Shown here piece after piece: positions 15,335 through 23,544 of a DNA stretch of 30,523 nucleotides. This DNA comes from Alphaproteobacteria bacterium (GTDB lineage Bacteria; Pseudomonadota; Alphaproteobacteria; Sphingomonadales; Sphingomonadaceae): NCBI GenBank assembly GCA_005882415.1, contig VBAE01000128.1, positions 1-30,523 of the forward strand, written 5' to 3'. The translations under genes were made by a program, and so were the position numbers. Each line of letters starts with the position of its first letter. The first letter of the stretch is position 1. A model generated the notes under the pieces. That model was given only the letters and a program-made list of their open reading frames with translations. It made no database searches and had not been told where the DNA came from.

Positions 15335-16894
15335 ATGACCGCGCACCCTTCCGACACCATCCTCATCGTCGATTTCGGCAGCCAGGTGACCCAGCTCATC
15401 GCCCGCCGCGTGCGCGAGGCGGGGGTCTATAGCGAGATCGCCCCGTTCAACGCCGCCGACGCCGCCTTCGAGCGGTTGAAGCCCAAGGGCATCATCCTGT
15501 CGGGCGGGCCTTCTTCCGTCATGTGGGACGACAGCCCACGCGCTCCCCAGCATTTCTTCGACGCGGGCGTCCCCATCCTCGCCATCTGCTACGGCCAGCA
15601 GACCATGGCCCATCAATTGGGGGGCCGGGTCGCGCCGTCCGACAGCCGCGAGTTCGGCCGCGCCTTCATCGAGGTCTGCGCCGAATCGGCTTTGTTCGAA
15701 GGCCTGTGGAAGCCGGGCGAGCTCCACCAGGTGTGGATGAGCCATGGCGACCGGGTCGAGGCTTTGCCCGAAGGCTTCAGCGTCGTCGCCCGGTCCGAAG
15801 GCGCGCCCTACGCCGCCGCGACTGACGAGAGCCGCCGCTTCTACAGCCTGATGTTCCACCCCGAGGTCGTCCACACGCCGGACGGGGGCAAATTGCTCGC
15901 CAATTTCGTCCGCCACGTCTGCGGCCTCGCCGGCGACTGGACGATGGCCGAGTTCCGCGCGACCAAGATCGCCGAGATCCGCGAGCAGGTCGGCAACGGA
16001 CGCGTCATCTGCGGCCTGTCCGGCGGGGTCGACAGCGCGGTTGCCGCGGTCCTCATCCACGAGGCGATCGGGCACCAGCTGACCTGCGTCTTCGTCGACC
16101 ACGGCCTGATGCGCGCGAGCGAGGCGGAGCAGGTCGTCTCCCTGTTCCGCGGCCATTATAATATCCCCTTGGTGCACGTCGACGCCGAGCAGATGTTCCT
16201 CTCCGGCCTGAGCGGACTCACCGACCCGGAAGAGAAGCGCAAGTTCATCGGCAAGACCTTCATCGACGTGTTCGACGAGGAGGCACGGAAGATCGGCGGC
16301 GCCGATTTCCTAGCCCAGGGGACGCTCTATCCCGACGTGATCGAGAGCGTCAGCTTCACCGGCGGCCCGTCCGTGACGATCAAGAGCCACCACAATGTCG
16401 GCGGCCTTCCCGAGCGGATGGACATGAAGCTGGTCGAACCCTTGCGCGAGCTGTTCAAGGACGAGGTGCGCGAGCTCGGCCGCGAGCTCGGCCTGCCCGA
16501 CGCGTTCGTCGGCCGCCACCCGTTCCCCGGCCCCGGCCTCGCCATCCGGATCCCGGGCGAGGTGACCCGGGAGCGCTGCGACATCCTGCGCAAAGCGGAC
16601 GCCATCTACCTGGAGGAAATCCGCAACGCCGGCCTCTACGACGCGATCTGGCAGGCCTTCGCGGTCCTGCTCCCGGTCCGCACGGTGGGCGTGATGGGCG
16701 ACGGCCGCACCTACGACTATGTCTGCGCGCTGCGCGCCGTCACCTCCACCGACGGCATGACCGCCGACATCTACCCCTTCGATTCGACCTTCCTCAGCCG
16801 GGTCGCCACACGCATCATCAACGAGGTGCGCGGCATCAACCGCGTCGTCTACGACTATACGTCGAAGCCTCCGGGCACGATCGAGTGGGAGTGA
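15335..16894 (+). CDS. guaA: GMP synthase (glutamine-hydrolysing)
   Basis: 519 residues, full length for the family. It converts XMP, ATP and glutamine to GMP in the cytoplasm, the last step of guanine nucleotide synthesis. The class I amidotransferase domain (residues ~8-200) carries nucleophile Cys85 in ILAICYGQQTMAHQLGG and the partner His in LMFHPEVVHT. The ATP-pyrophosphatase domain carries the P-loop GLSGGVDSAVAAVLIHEA. The C-terminal dimerisation domain has GRHPFPGPGLAIRIPGE and ends YDYTSKPPGTIEWE. All signature residues are intact. ATG 15335 begins just before the conserved ILIVDFGSQ. The gene stands alone, with element A upstream and a hairpin then a convergent gene downstream. Confidence 0.98.
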   Translation: MTAHPSDTILIVDFGSQVTQLIARRVREAGVYSEIAPFNAADAAFERLKPKGIILSGGPSSVMWDDSPRAPQHFFDAGVPILAICYGQQTMAHQLGGRVAPSDSREFGRAFIEVCAESALFEGLWKPGELHQVWMSHGDRVEALPEGFSVVARSEGAPYAAATDESRRFYSLMFHPEVVHTPDGGKLLANFVRHVCGLAGDWTMAEFRATKIAEIREQVGNGRVICGLSGGVDSAVAAVLIHEAIGHQLTCVFVDHGLMRASEAEQVVSLFRGHYNIPLVHVDAEQMFLSGLSGLTDPEEKRKFIGKTFIDVFDEEARKIGGADFLAQGTLYPDVIESVSFTGGPSVTIKSHHNVGGLPERMDMKLVEPLRELFKDEVRELGRELGLPDAFVGRHPFPGPGLAIRIPGEVTRERCDILRKADAIYLEEIRNAGLYDAIWQAFAVLLPVRTVGVMGDGRTYDYVCALRAVTSTDGMTADIYPFDSTFLSRVATRIINEVRGINRVVYDYTSKPPGTIEWE

Positions 16895-16898
16895 AGGC

Positions 16899-16920
16899 GG
16901 GCGGGCGCTGAGGCCCGCCC
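16899..16920. terminator. Hairpin between guaA and the convergent beta-helix gene
   Basis: GGGCGGGC (16899-16906) and GCCCGCCC (16913-16920) form an 8-bp perfect stem with a 6-nt loop, 4 nt after the guaA stop and 9 nt from the end of the opposite gene. No T-run is present. Confidence 0.6.
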
Positions 16921-16929
16921 GAGCCTCCG

Positions 16930-17922
16930 TCAGTCCTTGTTCAGCGCAGGCAGCGTGAAGGTCCCTTCAGAGCTCGAATTGCCCTTGTTGCGGTTGTCGC
17001 CATAGGTGTTCATCGTCGAGCCGTTCGCCCGGTTGACGCCGGTCACGTTGCCCGTGATCGTGGTGTTCGAGACGCGGATCGTGGCGGAAGCGCCATCGCC
17101 CAGGATCCCGGTGGCGGTGTTCACTGCAACGACATTGTTCACGACCGTAAGCGTCGTCCCCGGGCTCCCCGCCGGGACCAGCACGTGGATGCCGTTGCCG
17201 TTGCCCGAGATCAGGCTGTCCTCGATCACCCCGGCGACCCCCGTCGGCGAGGTCGCGCCGGTCGTGTTGGTCTGCAGGCCGACTGCGGCGTTGTTGACGA
17301 TCCTGATGTTGCGCAAGGCGAAGCGCGCGCTTCCGCCGGCGCCTGTCGGCTGGATCAGGACGCCGCCGCCGGTGGCTCCGTTGCCGTTGTCGGCGATGGT
17401 CGTATCGGTGATGAAGAGGCGCGAGGCCCCGCTCGGCTGGAACGACACGCCGAAGCTTCCTGCAGCGTTGAAGCGGCGGATCACCGACTGCTGGATGTGG
17501 AGCTCCGCGCCCGAGACGAAGCGCACGCCGTTGGTCGGCGGGTTGACGCCGAAGATGTCGAGGCCGCGCAGATAGACGACGGCCGTGCCAGGAGTTGCGG
17601 ACAGGCTGTCGTTGATCGTGATGCCGTTGCCGCCCGCCAGAGCGCCGCCTTCGGTATAATGGCAGTCGATGGTCAGCGACTTGTTGATGGTGACGGCGCC
17701 GAAGCCGCCCGGATCGAGGCAGTTGATCTCGCCGCCGATCGCGGTCTTGGAGATTGCGCCGGCGAAGGTCTTGCACGGCGCGGTGCGGCTGCACGGATTG
17801 ACGTCGTCGCCGACCCCGGAGACCCAGGTGCGTGTCGCCTGGGCCGATGCGGGCGTCGCGGCGCCGGCGATGGCATAGACGGCTCCGGCGAGCATGGCAG
17901 TGCGAATGATGATCTTGTTCAT
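16930..17922 (-). CDS. Secreted right-handed parallel beta-helix protein
   Basis: 330 residues with GGGGGGA shortly before the start. The signal peptide (MNKIIIRTAMLAGAVYAIAG) ends near TPASAQA. The mature N-terminus RTWVSGVGDDVNPCSRTAPC is typical of polysaccharide-lyase-like beta-helix proteins. Repeated short Asn/Gly/Ile-rich rungs follow (SLTIDCHY, VVYLRGLDIFG, LFITDTTIADNGNG, FALRNIRIVNNAA, VIEDSLISGNGNGI, IRVSNTTITGNV), fitting the pectate-lyase superfamily fold. No catalytic set of a known lyase or hydrolase is evident. Export beyond the inner membrane is clear, but the final location and substrate are not. It converges with guaA and diverges from the histidine kinase; the 17923-18143 gap holds the two promoter regions and nothing else I can identify. 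Confidence 0.87.
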   Translation of the reverse strand: MNKIIIRTAMLAGAVYAIAGAATPASAQATRTWVSGVGDDVNPCSRTAPCKTFAGAISKTAIGGEINCLDPGGFGAVTINKSLTIDCHYTEGGALAGGNGITINDSLSATPGTAVVYLRGLDIFGVNPPTNGVRFVSGAELHIQQSVIRRFNAAGSFGVSFQPSGASRLFITDTTIADNGNGATGGGVLIQPTGAGGSARFALRNIRIVNNAAVGLQTNTTGATSPTGVAGVIEDSLISGNGNGIHVLVPAGSPGTTLTVVNNVVAVNTATGILGDGASATIRVSNTTITGNVTGVNRANGSTMNTYGDNRNKGNSSSEGTFTLPALNKD

Positions 17923-18143
17923 GACTTCCCCCCTACGTCAGAAGGGGAGAAGATTATCATATGTTGGGCTCGAAAGCTGCATGATTTCTTGAGTGCGCCC
18001 GAAGCTTTGCTCTACGAAGCGCTAAGGACATAAGGCGCGGAGATGGCGAGGCTTTACCAGAGCGCGGGCCGCGGCCGCCTCGTTTCGGCGCAAGCATTGA
18101 GCATCAAGCGACTTTGCGCCATGGGGCTTTTCAAATCCATTTC

Positions 18144-20198
18144 ATGAGAGGCTTGCCCCAAGTGGCGGAGCAGGACGGCAGTGTTGCCGGAAACGATGAC
18201 GGACTGACTCGGCTGGAGGCGGAGGTGGCGCGGCTCCGCGCGGAGCTCGCCTCGGCGGAGGCGCGCCTTGCCATGGCGGGAGCCTCGCTGCCGGCGGGCG
18301 ACGAGGACAAGTTCCATGCCATCGCGGAGTCGATCGACCAGATGATCTGGTCGACCCGCCCGGACGGCTTCCACGATTATTTCAACCGCCGCTGGTACGA
18401 ATATACCGGGGTGCCGGACGGCTCGACCGACGGCGCCGAATGGAACGGCATGTTCCACCCCGAGGACCAGGACCGCGCCTGGGCGGTGTGGCGCCACAGC
18501 CTGGAGACCGGCGAGCCTTACCATATCGAATATCGCCTGCGGCACCGCTCTGGCGCCTATCGCTGGGTGCTCGGCCGCGCCCAGCCGGTGCGCGGGCCGG
18601 ACGGCGCCATCGTCCGCTGGTACGGCACCTGCACCGACATCGACGATCTGAAGGCCGCCGACGAGGCGCGGCGCGAGCAGGGGCGGATCCTCGAGACGCT
18701 GAACCGCACCGGCCAGGCGGTCGCGGCGGAGCTCGACCTCCACCGCCTGGTCCAACTTGTCACCGACGCGGGGGTGGAGCTGACCGGGGCCCAGTTCGGC
18801 GCCTTCTTCTACAATGTGCTGAACGACGCAGGCGAGAGCTACATGCTCTACACTTTGTCGGGCGCCGACCGGTCGCAGTTCGAGCGCTTCGGGATGCCGC
18901 GCGCCACGCCGGTCTTCCACCCGACCTTCGTCGGCGAGGGCTCGATCCGATCCGACGACATCAAAGAGGACCCGCGCTACGGGCAGATGGAGCCGCATTT
19001 CGGGATGCCGAAAGGGCATCTGCCGGTGACCTCCTATCTCGCCGTGCCGGTCGCGGGCCGCTCGGGCGAGATCATCGGCGGCCTGTTCTTCGGCCATCCC
19101 GAGCCCGGCCGCTTTACCGAGGTTCACGAGCGGCTGATGACCGGGATCGCCGCCCAGGCCGCGGTCGGGATCGACAATGCCCGGCTCTACCAGGCCGCGC
19201 AGAAGGAGCTCGGCGAGCGGATGCGGGCGGAGGCGGAGCTTCGGCGCCTGAACGAGACTCTGGAGCAGCGCGTCGCCGAAGAGATCGGCCGCCGCTCCGA
19301 TGCGGAGGAAGCGCTTCGCCAGGCGCAGAAGATGGAGACTCTGGGTCAACTCACCGGCGGAGTCGCGCACGACTTCAACAATCTGCTTCAAATCGTCACT
19401 GGAAACCTCGACATCCTCCAGCGCAACCTGCCGCCCGACGCCGTTCGCCTGCGCAGGTCGGCGGATAATGCGATCCGCGGTGCCGAGCGGGCGACCTTGC
19501 TCACCCAGCGGCTTCTCGCTTTCTCGCGCCGTCAGCCGCTGACGCCGCGCCCCGTAGACCTGAACAAGCTCGTCGCCGGAATGTCGGAGCTTCTCCACCG
19601 CACGCTCGGCGAGACGATCGAGGTCGAGACTGTGCTCGCCCCCGGCCTCTGGCAGATCGAGGCCGATTCCAACCAGCTCGAGAACGCGATCCTCAATCTC
19701 GCGGTCAACGCGCGCGACGCGATGCCCGAGGGCGGCCGTCTGACCGTCGAGACCGCCAACACCCATCTCGACCGGGGCTATGTCGCCCAGAATGCCGAGG
19801 TCCTCCCCGGCCAATATGTCGCGATGTGCGTCTCCGACACGGGGAGCGGCATGGATGCGGAGACGGTGCAGCGGGTGTTCGAGCCCTTCTTCACCACCAA
19901 GGACGTCGGCAAAGGGACCGGCCTCGGCCTCTCGATGGTCTACGGCTTCGTCAAGCAGTCGGGCGGCCATGTGAAAATCTACTCGGAGCCCGGCGAGGGC
20001 ACGACGGTGAAAATCTACCTGCCGCGCCTGCACGGGGTGTTCGCCGAGGAAGCGCAGGCGGACGAGGCGCCGGTGCCCGAGGGAACGCGCGACGAGACCA
20101 TCCTGGTCTGCGAAGACGACGACGACGTCCGCGCCTACTCGGTCGAGGTGCTCCGCGAGCTCGGCTATTCACCGACGTGGTGCTGCCCGGCGGGATGA
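18144..20198 (+). CDS. PAS-GAF hybrid sensor histidine kinase, receiver domain broken
   Basis: 684 residues from ATG 18144 (TTG 18114 possible; neither has a strong ribosome site). No membrane helices are seen, so it is cytosolic. Order: a short coiled coil (LEAEVARLRAELASAEARLA), PAS (~54-175; MIWSTRPDGFHDYFNRRWYE to YGTCTDIDDL), GAF (~185-350), then HisKA with phospho-acceptor His409 in QLTGGVAHDFNNLLQ. The ATPase domain has the N-box LENAILNLAVNARDAMPEGG, SDTGSGM, FEPFFTTK and GKGTGLGLSMVYG. A receiver domain begins (ETILVCEDDDDVRAYSVEVL) but after RELGY the frame is lost at ~20167 and ends PTWCCPAG. The kinase core is intact; the fused receiver is not. No separate response regulator is adjacent, so the signal path may be interrupted. 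Confidence 0.92.
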   Translation: MRGLPQVAEQDGSVAGNDDGLTRLEAEVARLRAELASAEARLAMAGASLPAGDEDKFHAIAESIDQMIWSTRPDGFHDYFNRRWYEYTGVPDGSTDGAEWNGMFHPEDQDRAWAVWRHSLETGEPYHIEYRLRHRSGAYRWVLGRAQPVRGPDGAIVRWYGTCTDIDDLKAADEARREQGRILETLNRTGQAVAAELDLHRLVQLVTDAGVELTGAQFGAFFYNVLNDAGESYMLYTLSGADRSQFERFGMPRATPVFHPTFVGEGSIRSDDIKEDPRYGQMEPHFGMPKGHLPVTSYLAVPVAGRSGEIIGGLFFGHPEPGRFTEVHERLMTGIAAQAAVGIDNARLYQAAQKELGERMRAEAELRRLNETLEQRVAEEIGRRSDAEEALRQAQKMETLGQLTGGVAHDFNNLLQIVTGNLDILQRNLPPDAVRLRRSADNAIRGAERATLLTQRLLAFSRRQPLTPRPVDLNKLVAGMSELLHRTLGETIEVETVLAPGLWQIEADSNQLENAILNLAVNARDAMPEGGRLTVETANTHLDRGYVAQNAEVLPGQYVAMCVSDTGSGMDAETVQRVFEPFFTTKDVGKGTGLGLSMVYGFVKQSGGHVKIYSEPGEGTTVKIYLPRLHGVFAEEAQADEAPVPEGTRDETILVCEDDDDVRAYSVEVLRELGYSPTWCCPAG

Positions 20199-20392
20199 CG
20201 GGCGCGGTGCTGGCGGAGGAAGCGGTGCGGCTGAGGCCGGGGCTCAAGATCCTGTTCACGACCGGCTACGCGCGCAATGCGATCGTGCACCACGGGCGCC
20301 TCGATCCGGGCGTCGAGCTGATCACCAAGCCCTTCTCCTACTCCGACCTCGCTTCCCGGGTTCGGGACATATTGGACTCGGTCGCCCAATAG
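20168..20392 (+). pseudogene. Detached C-terminal part of the kinase's receiver domain
   Basis: In the -1 frame relative to the kinase, the sequence reads FTDVVLPGGMTGAVLAEEAV, LRPGLKILFTTGYARNAIVH, DPGVELITKPFSYSDLASRV and stops at 20392. It carries the phospho-acceptor Asp (FTDVV), the Thr (FTTGY) and the Lys (TKPF) of a receiver. About 23 residues (helix alpha1 end to strand beta3) expected between ELGY and FTDVV are absent, consistent with loss of ~70 nt. Confidence 0.87.
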
Positions 20393-20503
20393 CCCCTCCC
20401 CTTCAGGGGAGGGGTTGGGGTGGGGCCTGTCCCTGCGACCAAGCCAGCGCCTTTTCTCCTCTACCTCCCCCACCCCCAACCCCTCCCCTAAAGGGGAGGG
20501 GCT
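20391..20503. repeat. Palindromic intergenic element C
   Basis: A 113-bp palindrome with perfect 13-bp outer arms AGCCCCTCCCCTT (20391-20403) and its complement (20491-20503). Near-perfect inner arms follow (AGGGGAGGGGTTGGGGTGGGG at 20405-20425; complement with one extra base at 20466-20489), with small TTCA and TAAA turns. It starts inside the TAG at 20390-20392. The composition (CCTCCCC/GGGGAGG) recalls elements A and B, but the loop sequence differs. Confidence 0.87.
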
Positions 20504-20540
20504 TCTTGACGCAGAGCCCTCCACCGGCTTCATCGCCGCT

Positions 20541-21401
20541 GTGAACCCCGCCGCTCTCGCAATCATCCTCGGCCTGTTCTCCGCCGTCACGCTGGCGGCG
20601 GCGAATATGTCGGTGAAGATGGGTGGGGATATCCTTGCCGGCCGCGCGATCCTGTCGGCGAGCGCGGCGGCGATGGTGCTGCCGGGGGTGTTCTTCGTGC
20701 CGCTCCCCGACGCGCGGGTGTGGGGGGCGCTGGCGATCGCGATCCCGGCGCATTTCGCCTACCAGCTCTGCCTGGTGCGGGCGTTGCAGCGGGGCGAATT
20801 GTCGCTGGTCTTCCCGATCATGCGGGGCGCGGCGCCTTTGCTGACCGGCCTGTTCGCCTTTGCGGTGCTGAGGGAGGCGCTGTCGCCCCTCGCCTGGTTC
20901 GGGCTGGCCATCGCGGCTGCGGCGGTGGCGGCGTTCGCATGGCCGCCCAAGGGGGTGAAGCTGCCCGCCCATCCCGACCGGGCGGCGCTCGGCTGGGCTG
21001 CGGCGACGGGGGTCGGAATCGCCCTCTACAATGTCGCCGACGCGCGCGGGGTTCGGCTTGCGGCGGAGCCGTTCACCTACATCGTCTGGATCTTCCTTCT
21101 CGACTGCATCTGCATCGTCCTCACCGCCCTCGTCTTCCGCCGCCGGGAGATGGGCGAGACGCTGGCGCTCCACTGGAAGTTCGGGGCGGCGGCGGGGGCG
21201 TTGTCGGTCTTCTCCTACGGCTCGGCGGTCTACGCCTTCAGCCTGATCGAGGCGGCGAAAGTGTCGGCGCTGCGCGAGACCTCCGTGCTGTTCGCGGCGC
21301 TGATGGGCAGCCTGTTCCTCGGCGACAGCTTCGGCCGCCGCCGCCTGATCGCGGCGGCAGCGCTCGCCGCCGGCCTGATGCTGATGGAGTTCGCCGGCTA
21401 G
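20541..21401 (+). CDS. EamA-family (DMT superfamily) transporter
   Basis: GTG 20541 gives 286 residues. An upstream extension would be encoded by palindromic element C, so I reject it; no strong ribosome site is visible. About ten hydrophobic helices are arranged as two EamA repeats (first half AIILGLFSAVTLAAANMSVK to LAIAAAAVAAFAWPPKG; second half ALGWAAATGVGIALYNVADA to LIAAAALAAGLMLMEFAG). Each repeat has the usual motif near its fourth helix (VFPIMRGAAPLLTGLFAF; VSALRETSVLFAALMGSLFL). The substrate cannot be predicted; the family exports or imports small metabolites across the inner membrane. Its TAG stop shares the palindrome CTAG with the stop of the convergent inositol monophosphatase gene. 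Confidence 0.88.
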   Translation: MNPAALAIILGLFSAVTLAAANMSVKMGGDILAGRAILSASAAAMVLPGVFFVPLPDARVWGALAIAIPAHFAYQLCLVRALQRGELSLVFPIMRGAAPLLTGLFAFAVLREALSPLAWFGLAIAAAAVAAFAWPPKGVKLPAHPDRAALGWAAATGVGIALYNVADARGVRLAAEPFTYIVWIFLLDCICIVLTALVFRRREMGETLALHWKFGAAAGALSVFSYGSAVYAFSLIEAAKVSALRETSVLFAALMGSLFLGDSFGRRRLIAAAALAAGLMLMEFAG

Positions 21402-22159
21402 ACGTGGGCGAGGGCGCGGTCGCGCATCCGGTCGGCGATCGCGGAGTGGATGGCGGGGGTGGCGACCAGGACTCCGAAGGCGCGGGCGTCGGGGGTGTTG
21501 AAGGCGAAGGGCTGGCCGAGGCCGCCGGTCACCGTCGCACCCGCCTCGGCGGCGATCAGCGCGGCGGCGGCGACGTCCCACTCATAGCCCCATTTGGCGG
21601 TGGCGACGAGGTCCGCCTCCCCGGCCGCGACGACGGCGATGCGAAGTGCAATCGAGTTCGGCTTCGGGGCGAGAACGAGATCAAGCTCGGAGCCGCCGAG
21701 GCCGTCGGCGACGATGCGGGCACCGGCGAGCTCGGTGCGGCCGCTGACCCGGAGGCGCTCGCCGTTGCGGAAGGCGCCCTTGCCCTTCTCCGCCGTCCAA
21801 TGCTCGCCGCGGGCCGGAGCGGCGAGCACCCCGAGAACGGGCGTGCGATCCTCGACCAGCGCGACCGCGACGCACCAGCCAGTTCGGCCGCGTATATAGT
21901 CGCGGGTGCCGTCGATCGGGTCGACGACCCAGACCCGGCTTCGCTCGATTCGGTCGGAGACGTCGGCACTCTCCTCGCTCAGCCAGCCCGCCGCTGGATC
22001 GAGCGCATTGAGCTCCTTGCGCAGGAACGCGTCGATTTCGAGGTCGATCTCGCACACCGGATTGCCCGGCGACTTCTCCCAGCGGCCGAAGGCGCCGGTC
22101 GAGCGGGCGGCGGCGATCCGCCCCGCCTCGCGGACGATGTCGGAGAGCGCCTCAAGCAC
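21398..22159 (-). CDS. Inositol monophosphatase / CysQ-like phosphatase
   Basis: 253 residues of the Mg-dependent, Li-sensitive phosphatase superfamily. Metal-binding residues are visible in LSEES (residues ~60-65), WVVDPIDGTRDYIRG (~77-91) and GYEWDVAAAALIAAEAGATV (~190-209). Members dephosphorylate inositol phosphates or 3'-phosphoadenosine 5'-phosphate; in alphaproteobacteria the copy next to pmbA is often called cysQ, but sequence alone does not settle the substrate. The start (22159) overlaps the end of pmbA by 8 nt, so the two are translated as an operon. Confidence 0.92.
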   Translation of the reverse strand: MLEALSDIVREAGRIAAARSTGAFGRWEKSPGNPVCEIDLEIDAFLRKELNALDPAAGWLSEESADVSDRIERSRVWVVDPIDGTRDYIRGRTGWCVAVALVEDRTPVLGVLAAPARGEHWTAEKGKGAFRNGERLRVSGRTELAGARIVADGLGGSELDLVLAPKPNSIALRIAVVAAGEADLVATAKWGYEWDVAAAALIAAEAGATVTGGLGQPFAFNTPDARAFGVLVATPAIHSAIADRMRDRALAHV

Positions 22160-23498
22160 CGGCGACCGTCAGCCCTTCCACGCGCAAAGTCGGCACGTTG
22201 AGGCCGCGGCGGAATTCGAGATCGTCGGCGGCGCGCAGGGTGCGGTACATGTCGATCAGATTGCCGGCGATGGTGATCTCGGCGACCGGCCCGGCGATCT
22301 CGCCATCCTCGATGATGAAGCCCGAGGCGCCGCGGCTATAGTCGCCGGTCACCGGGTTGACGCCCTGGCCGATCAGCTCGGTCACATAGAGGCCGCGGCC
22401 GATTCCGGAGAGGAGGTCCGCCACGCTCTCGCGGCCGGGTTCGAGATGGACGTTCGAGGGCCCCGCGCCGGTCGGACCGCCGATGCCGCGAACGGCGTGG
22501 CCGGTCGGCTCGAGCCCGAGCTGCCGCGCCGAGGCGCTGTCGAGCAGCCAGCCGGTGACACGGCCGCCCTCGACGAGATTGCGCGGCGCGGTGGCGACGC
22601 CTTCGCTGTCGAACGGGCGCGAGCTCGGGCCGCGGCGGCGGTGGGGGTCCTCACGGATGATTATGTCGCTCGGGAACAGCTCTTCCGCGAGCCGGTCGAG
22701 CAGAAAGCTGGTGCGGCGGGTGATGGAGGGGCCGGTCATCGCGCCGATCAGATGGCCGATCAGGCTGGAGCCGACGCGCGGGTCGAAGACCACCGGCATG
22801 GTGCCGCTCGGGACCTTGCCCGGATTGAGCCGCTTCACCGCACGCTCGGCGGCGCGCAGGCCGAGCGCTTCGGGGGCATCCAGATCCTCGAAATGGCGGA
22901 CGCTGTGATGGGCGTAGTCGCGCTGCATGCCGCCGCCCGATCCGGCGATGACGCTGACCGCGCCCGAATAGCCGCTGCTCGTATAGCCGCGGCAGAAGCC
23001 GTGGCTGGTGGCCAGCGCGACGACGGTGCGCGACGCGCTCGCCGAGGCGCCTTCGCTGTTGGTGATTCCCGGGACTGCGCGGGCGCTGTCCTCGATGGCC
23101 GCGGCGAGCGCCTTGAGTTCGGTCGGAGCGGGGTCGCGGCCATCGTCGCCGTCCACGTCGGGCCCGCCTTCGCGCAGCAGCCGGTCCGCGGGGGCGAGGC
23201 CGGCATAGGGGTCCTCCGGCGCCTCGCGGGCCATGGCGGAGGCGCGCTCGACCAGGGCTGCCAAAGCATCAAAGGAGAGGTCGGACGAGGAGACGCTGGC
23301 CGAACGCTGGCCGAAGAAGAAGCGAAGGCCGATCTCCTCGCCTTCCGAGCGGTCGACATCCTCGAGCGCGCCCAAGCGGATCTGGATTCCGGTGGAGGCA
23401 TTGGCGGCGTAGAGCGCGTCGGCGGAATCGGCCCCGGCCTTGACTGCGGCCTCGACCAGCGCGGCGGCGCGCGCTTCGGCTTCTGTGACTGAAAGCAT
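22152..23498 (-). CDS. pmbA: TldD/PmbA family metalloprotease subunit (TldE)
   Basis: 448 residues, the normal length for PmbA/TldE. In E. coli TldD and TldE form a heterodimeric zinc protease that cleaves unfolded peptides and matures peptides such as microcin B17; TldE lacks the HExxxH site, and none is seen here. Recognisable parts: an N-terminal domain (DALYAANASTGIQIRLGALE, then EEIGLRFFFGQRSASVSSSD), the central GTMPVVFDPRVGSSLIGHL, and C-terminal PFDSEGVATAPRNLVEGG and YSRGASGFIIEDGEIAGPVA. The partner tldD is not in the window. It lies first in an operon with the inositol monophosphatase gene. Confidence 0.93.
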   Translation of the reverse strand: MLSVTEAEARAAALVEAAVKAGADSADALYAANASTGIQIRLGALEDVDRSEGEEIGLRFFFGQRSASVSSSDLSFDALAALVERASAMAREAPEDPYAGLAPADRLLREGGPDVDGDDGRDPAPTELKALAAAIEDSARAVPGITNSEGASASASRTVVALATSHGFCRGYTSSGYSGAVSVIAGSGGGMQRDYAHHSVRHFEDLDAPEALGLRAAERAVKRLNPGKVPSGTMPVVFDPRVGSSLIGHLIGAMTGPSITRRTSFLLDRLAEELFPSDIIIREDPHRRRGPSSRPFDSEGVATAPRNLVEGGRVTGWLLDSASARQLGLEPTGHAVRGIGGPTGAGPSNVHLEPGRESVADLLSGIGRGLYVTELIGQGVNPVTGDYSRGASGFIIEDGEIAGPVAEITIAGNLIDMYRTLRAADDLEFRRGLNVPTLRVEGLTVAGA

Positions 23499-23544
23499 GG
23501 CGGCGAGGTAAGGCCCCCGCCGTCAAAAGCAAGCGGAGGGTCCT

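Noticed and set aside
18054..20033. A 659-codon minus-strand frame opposite the histidine kinase.
   Set aside because: The plus strand encodes all kinase motifs in order; the opposite frame has no recognisable domain.
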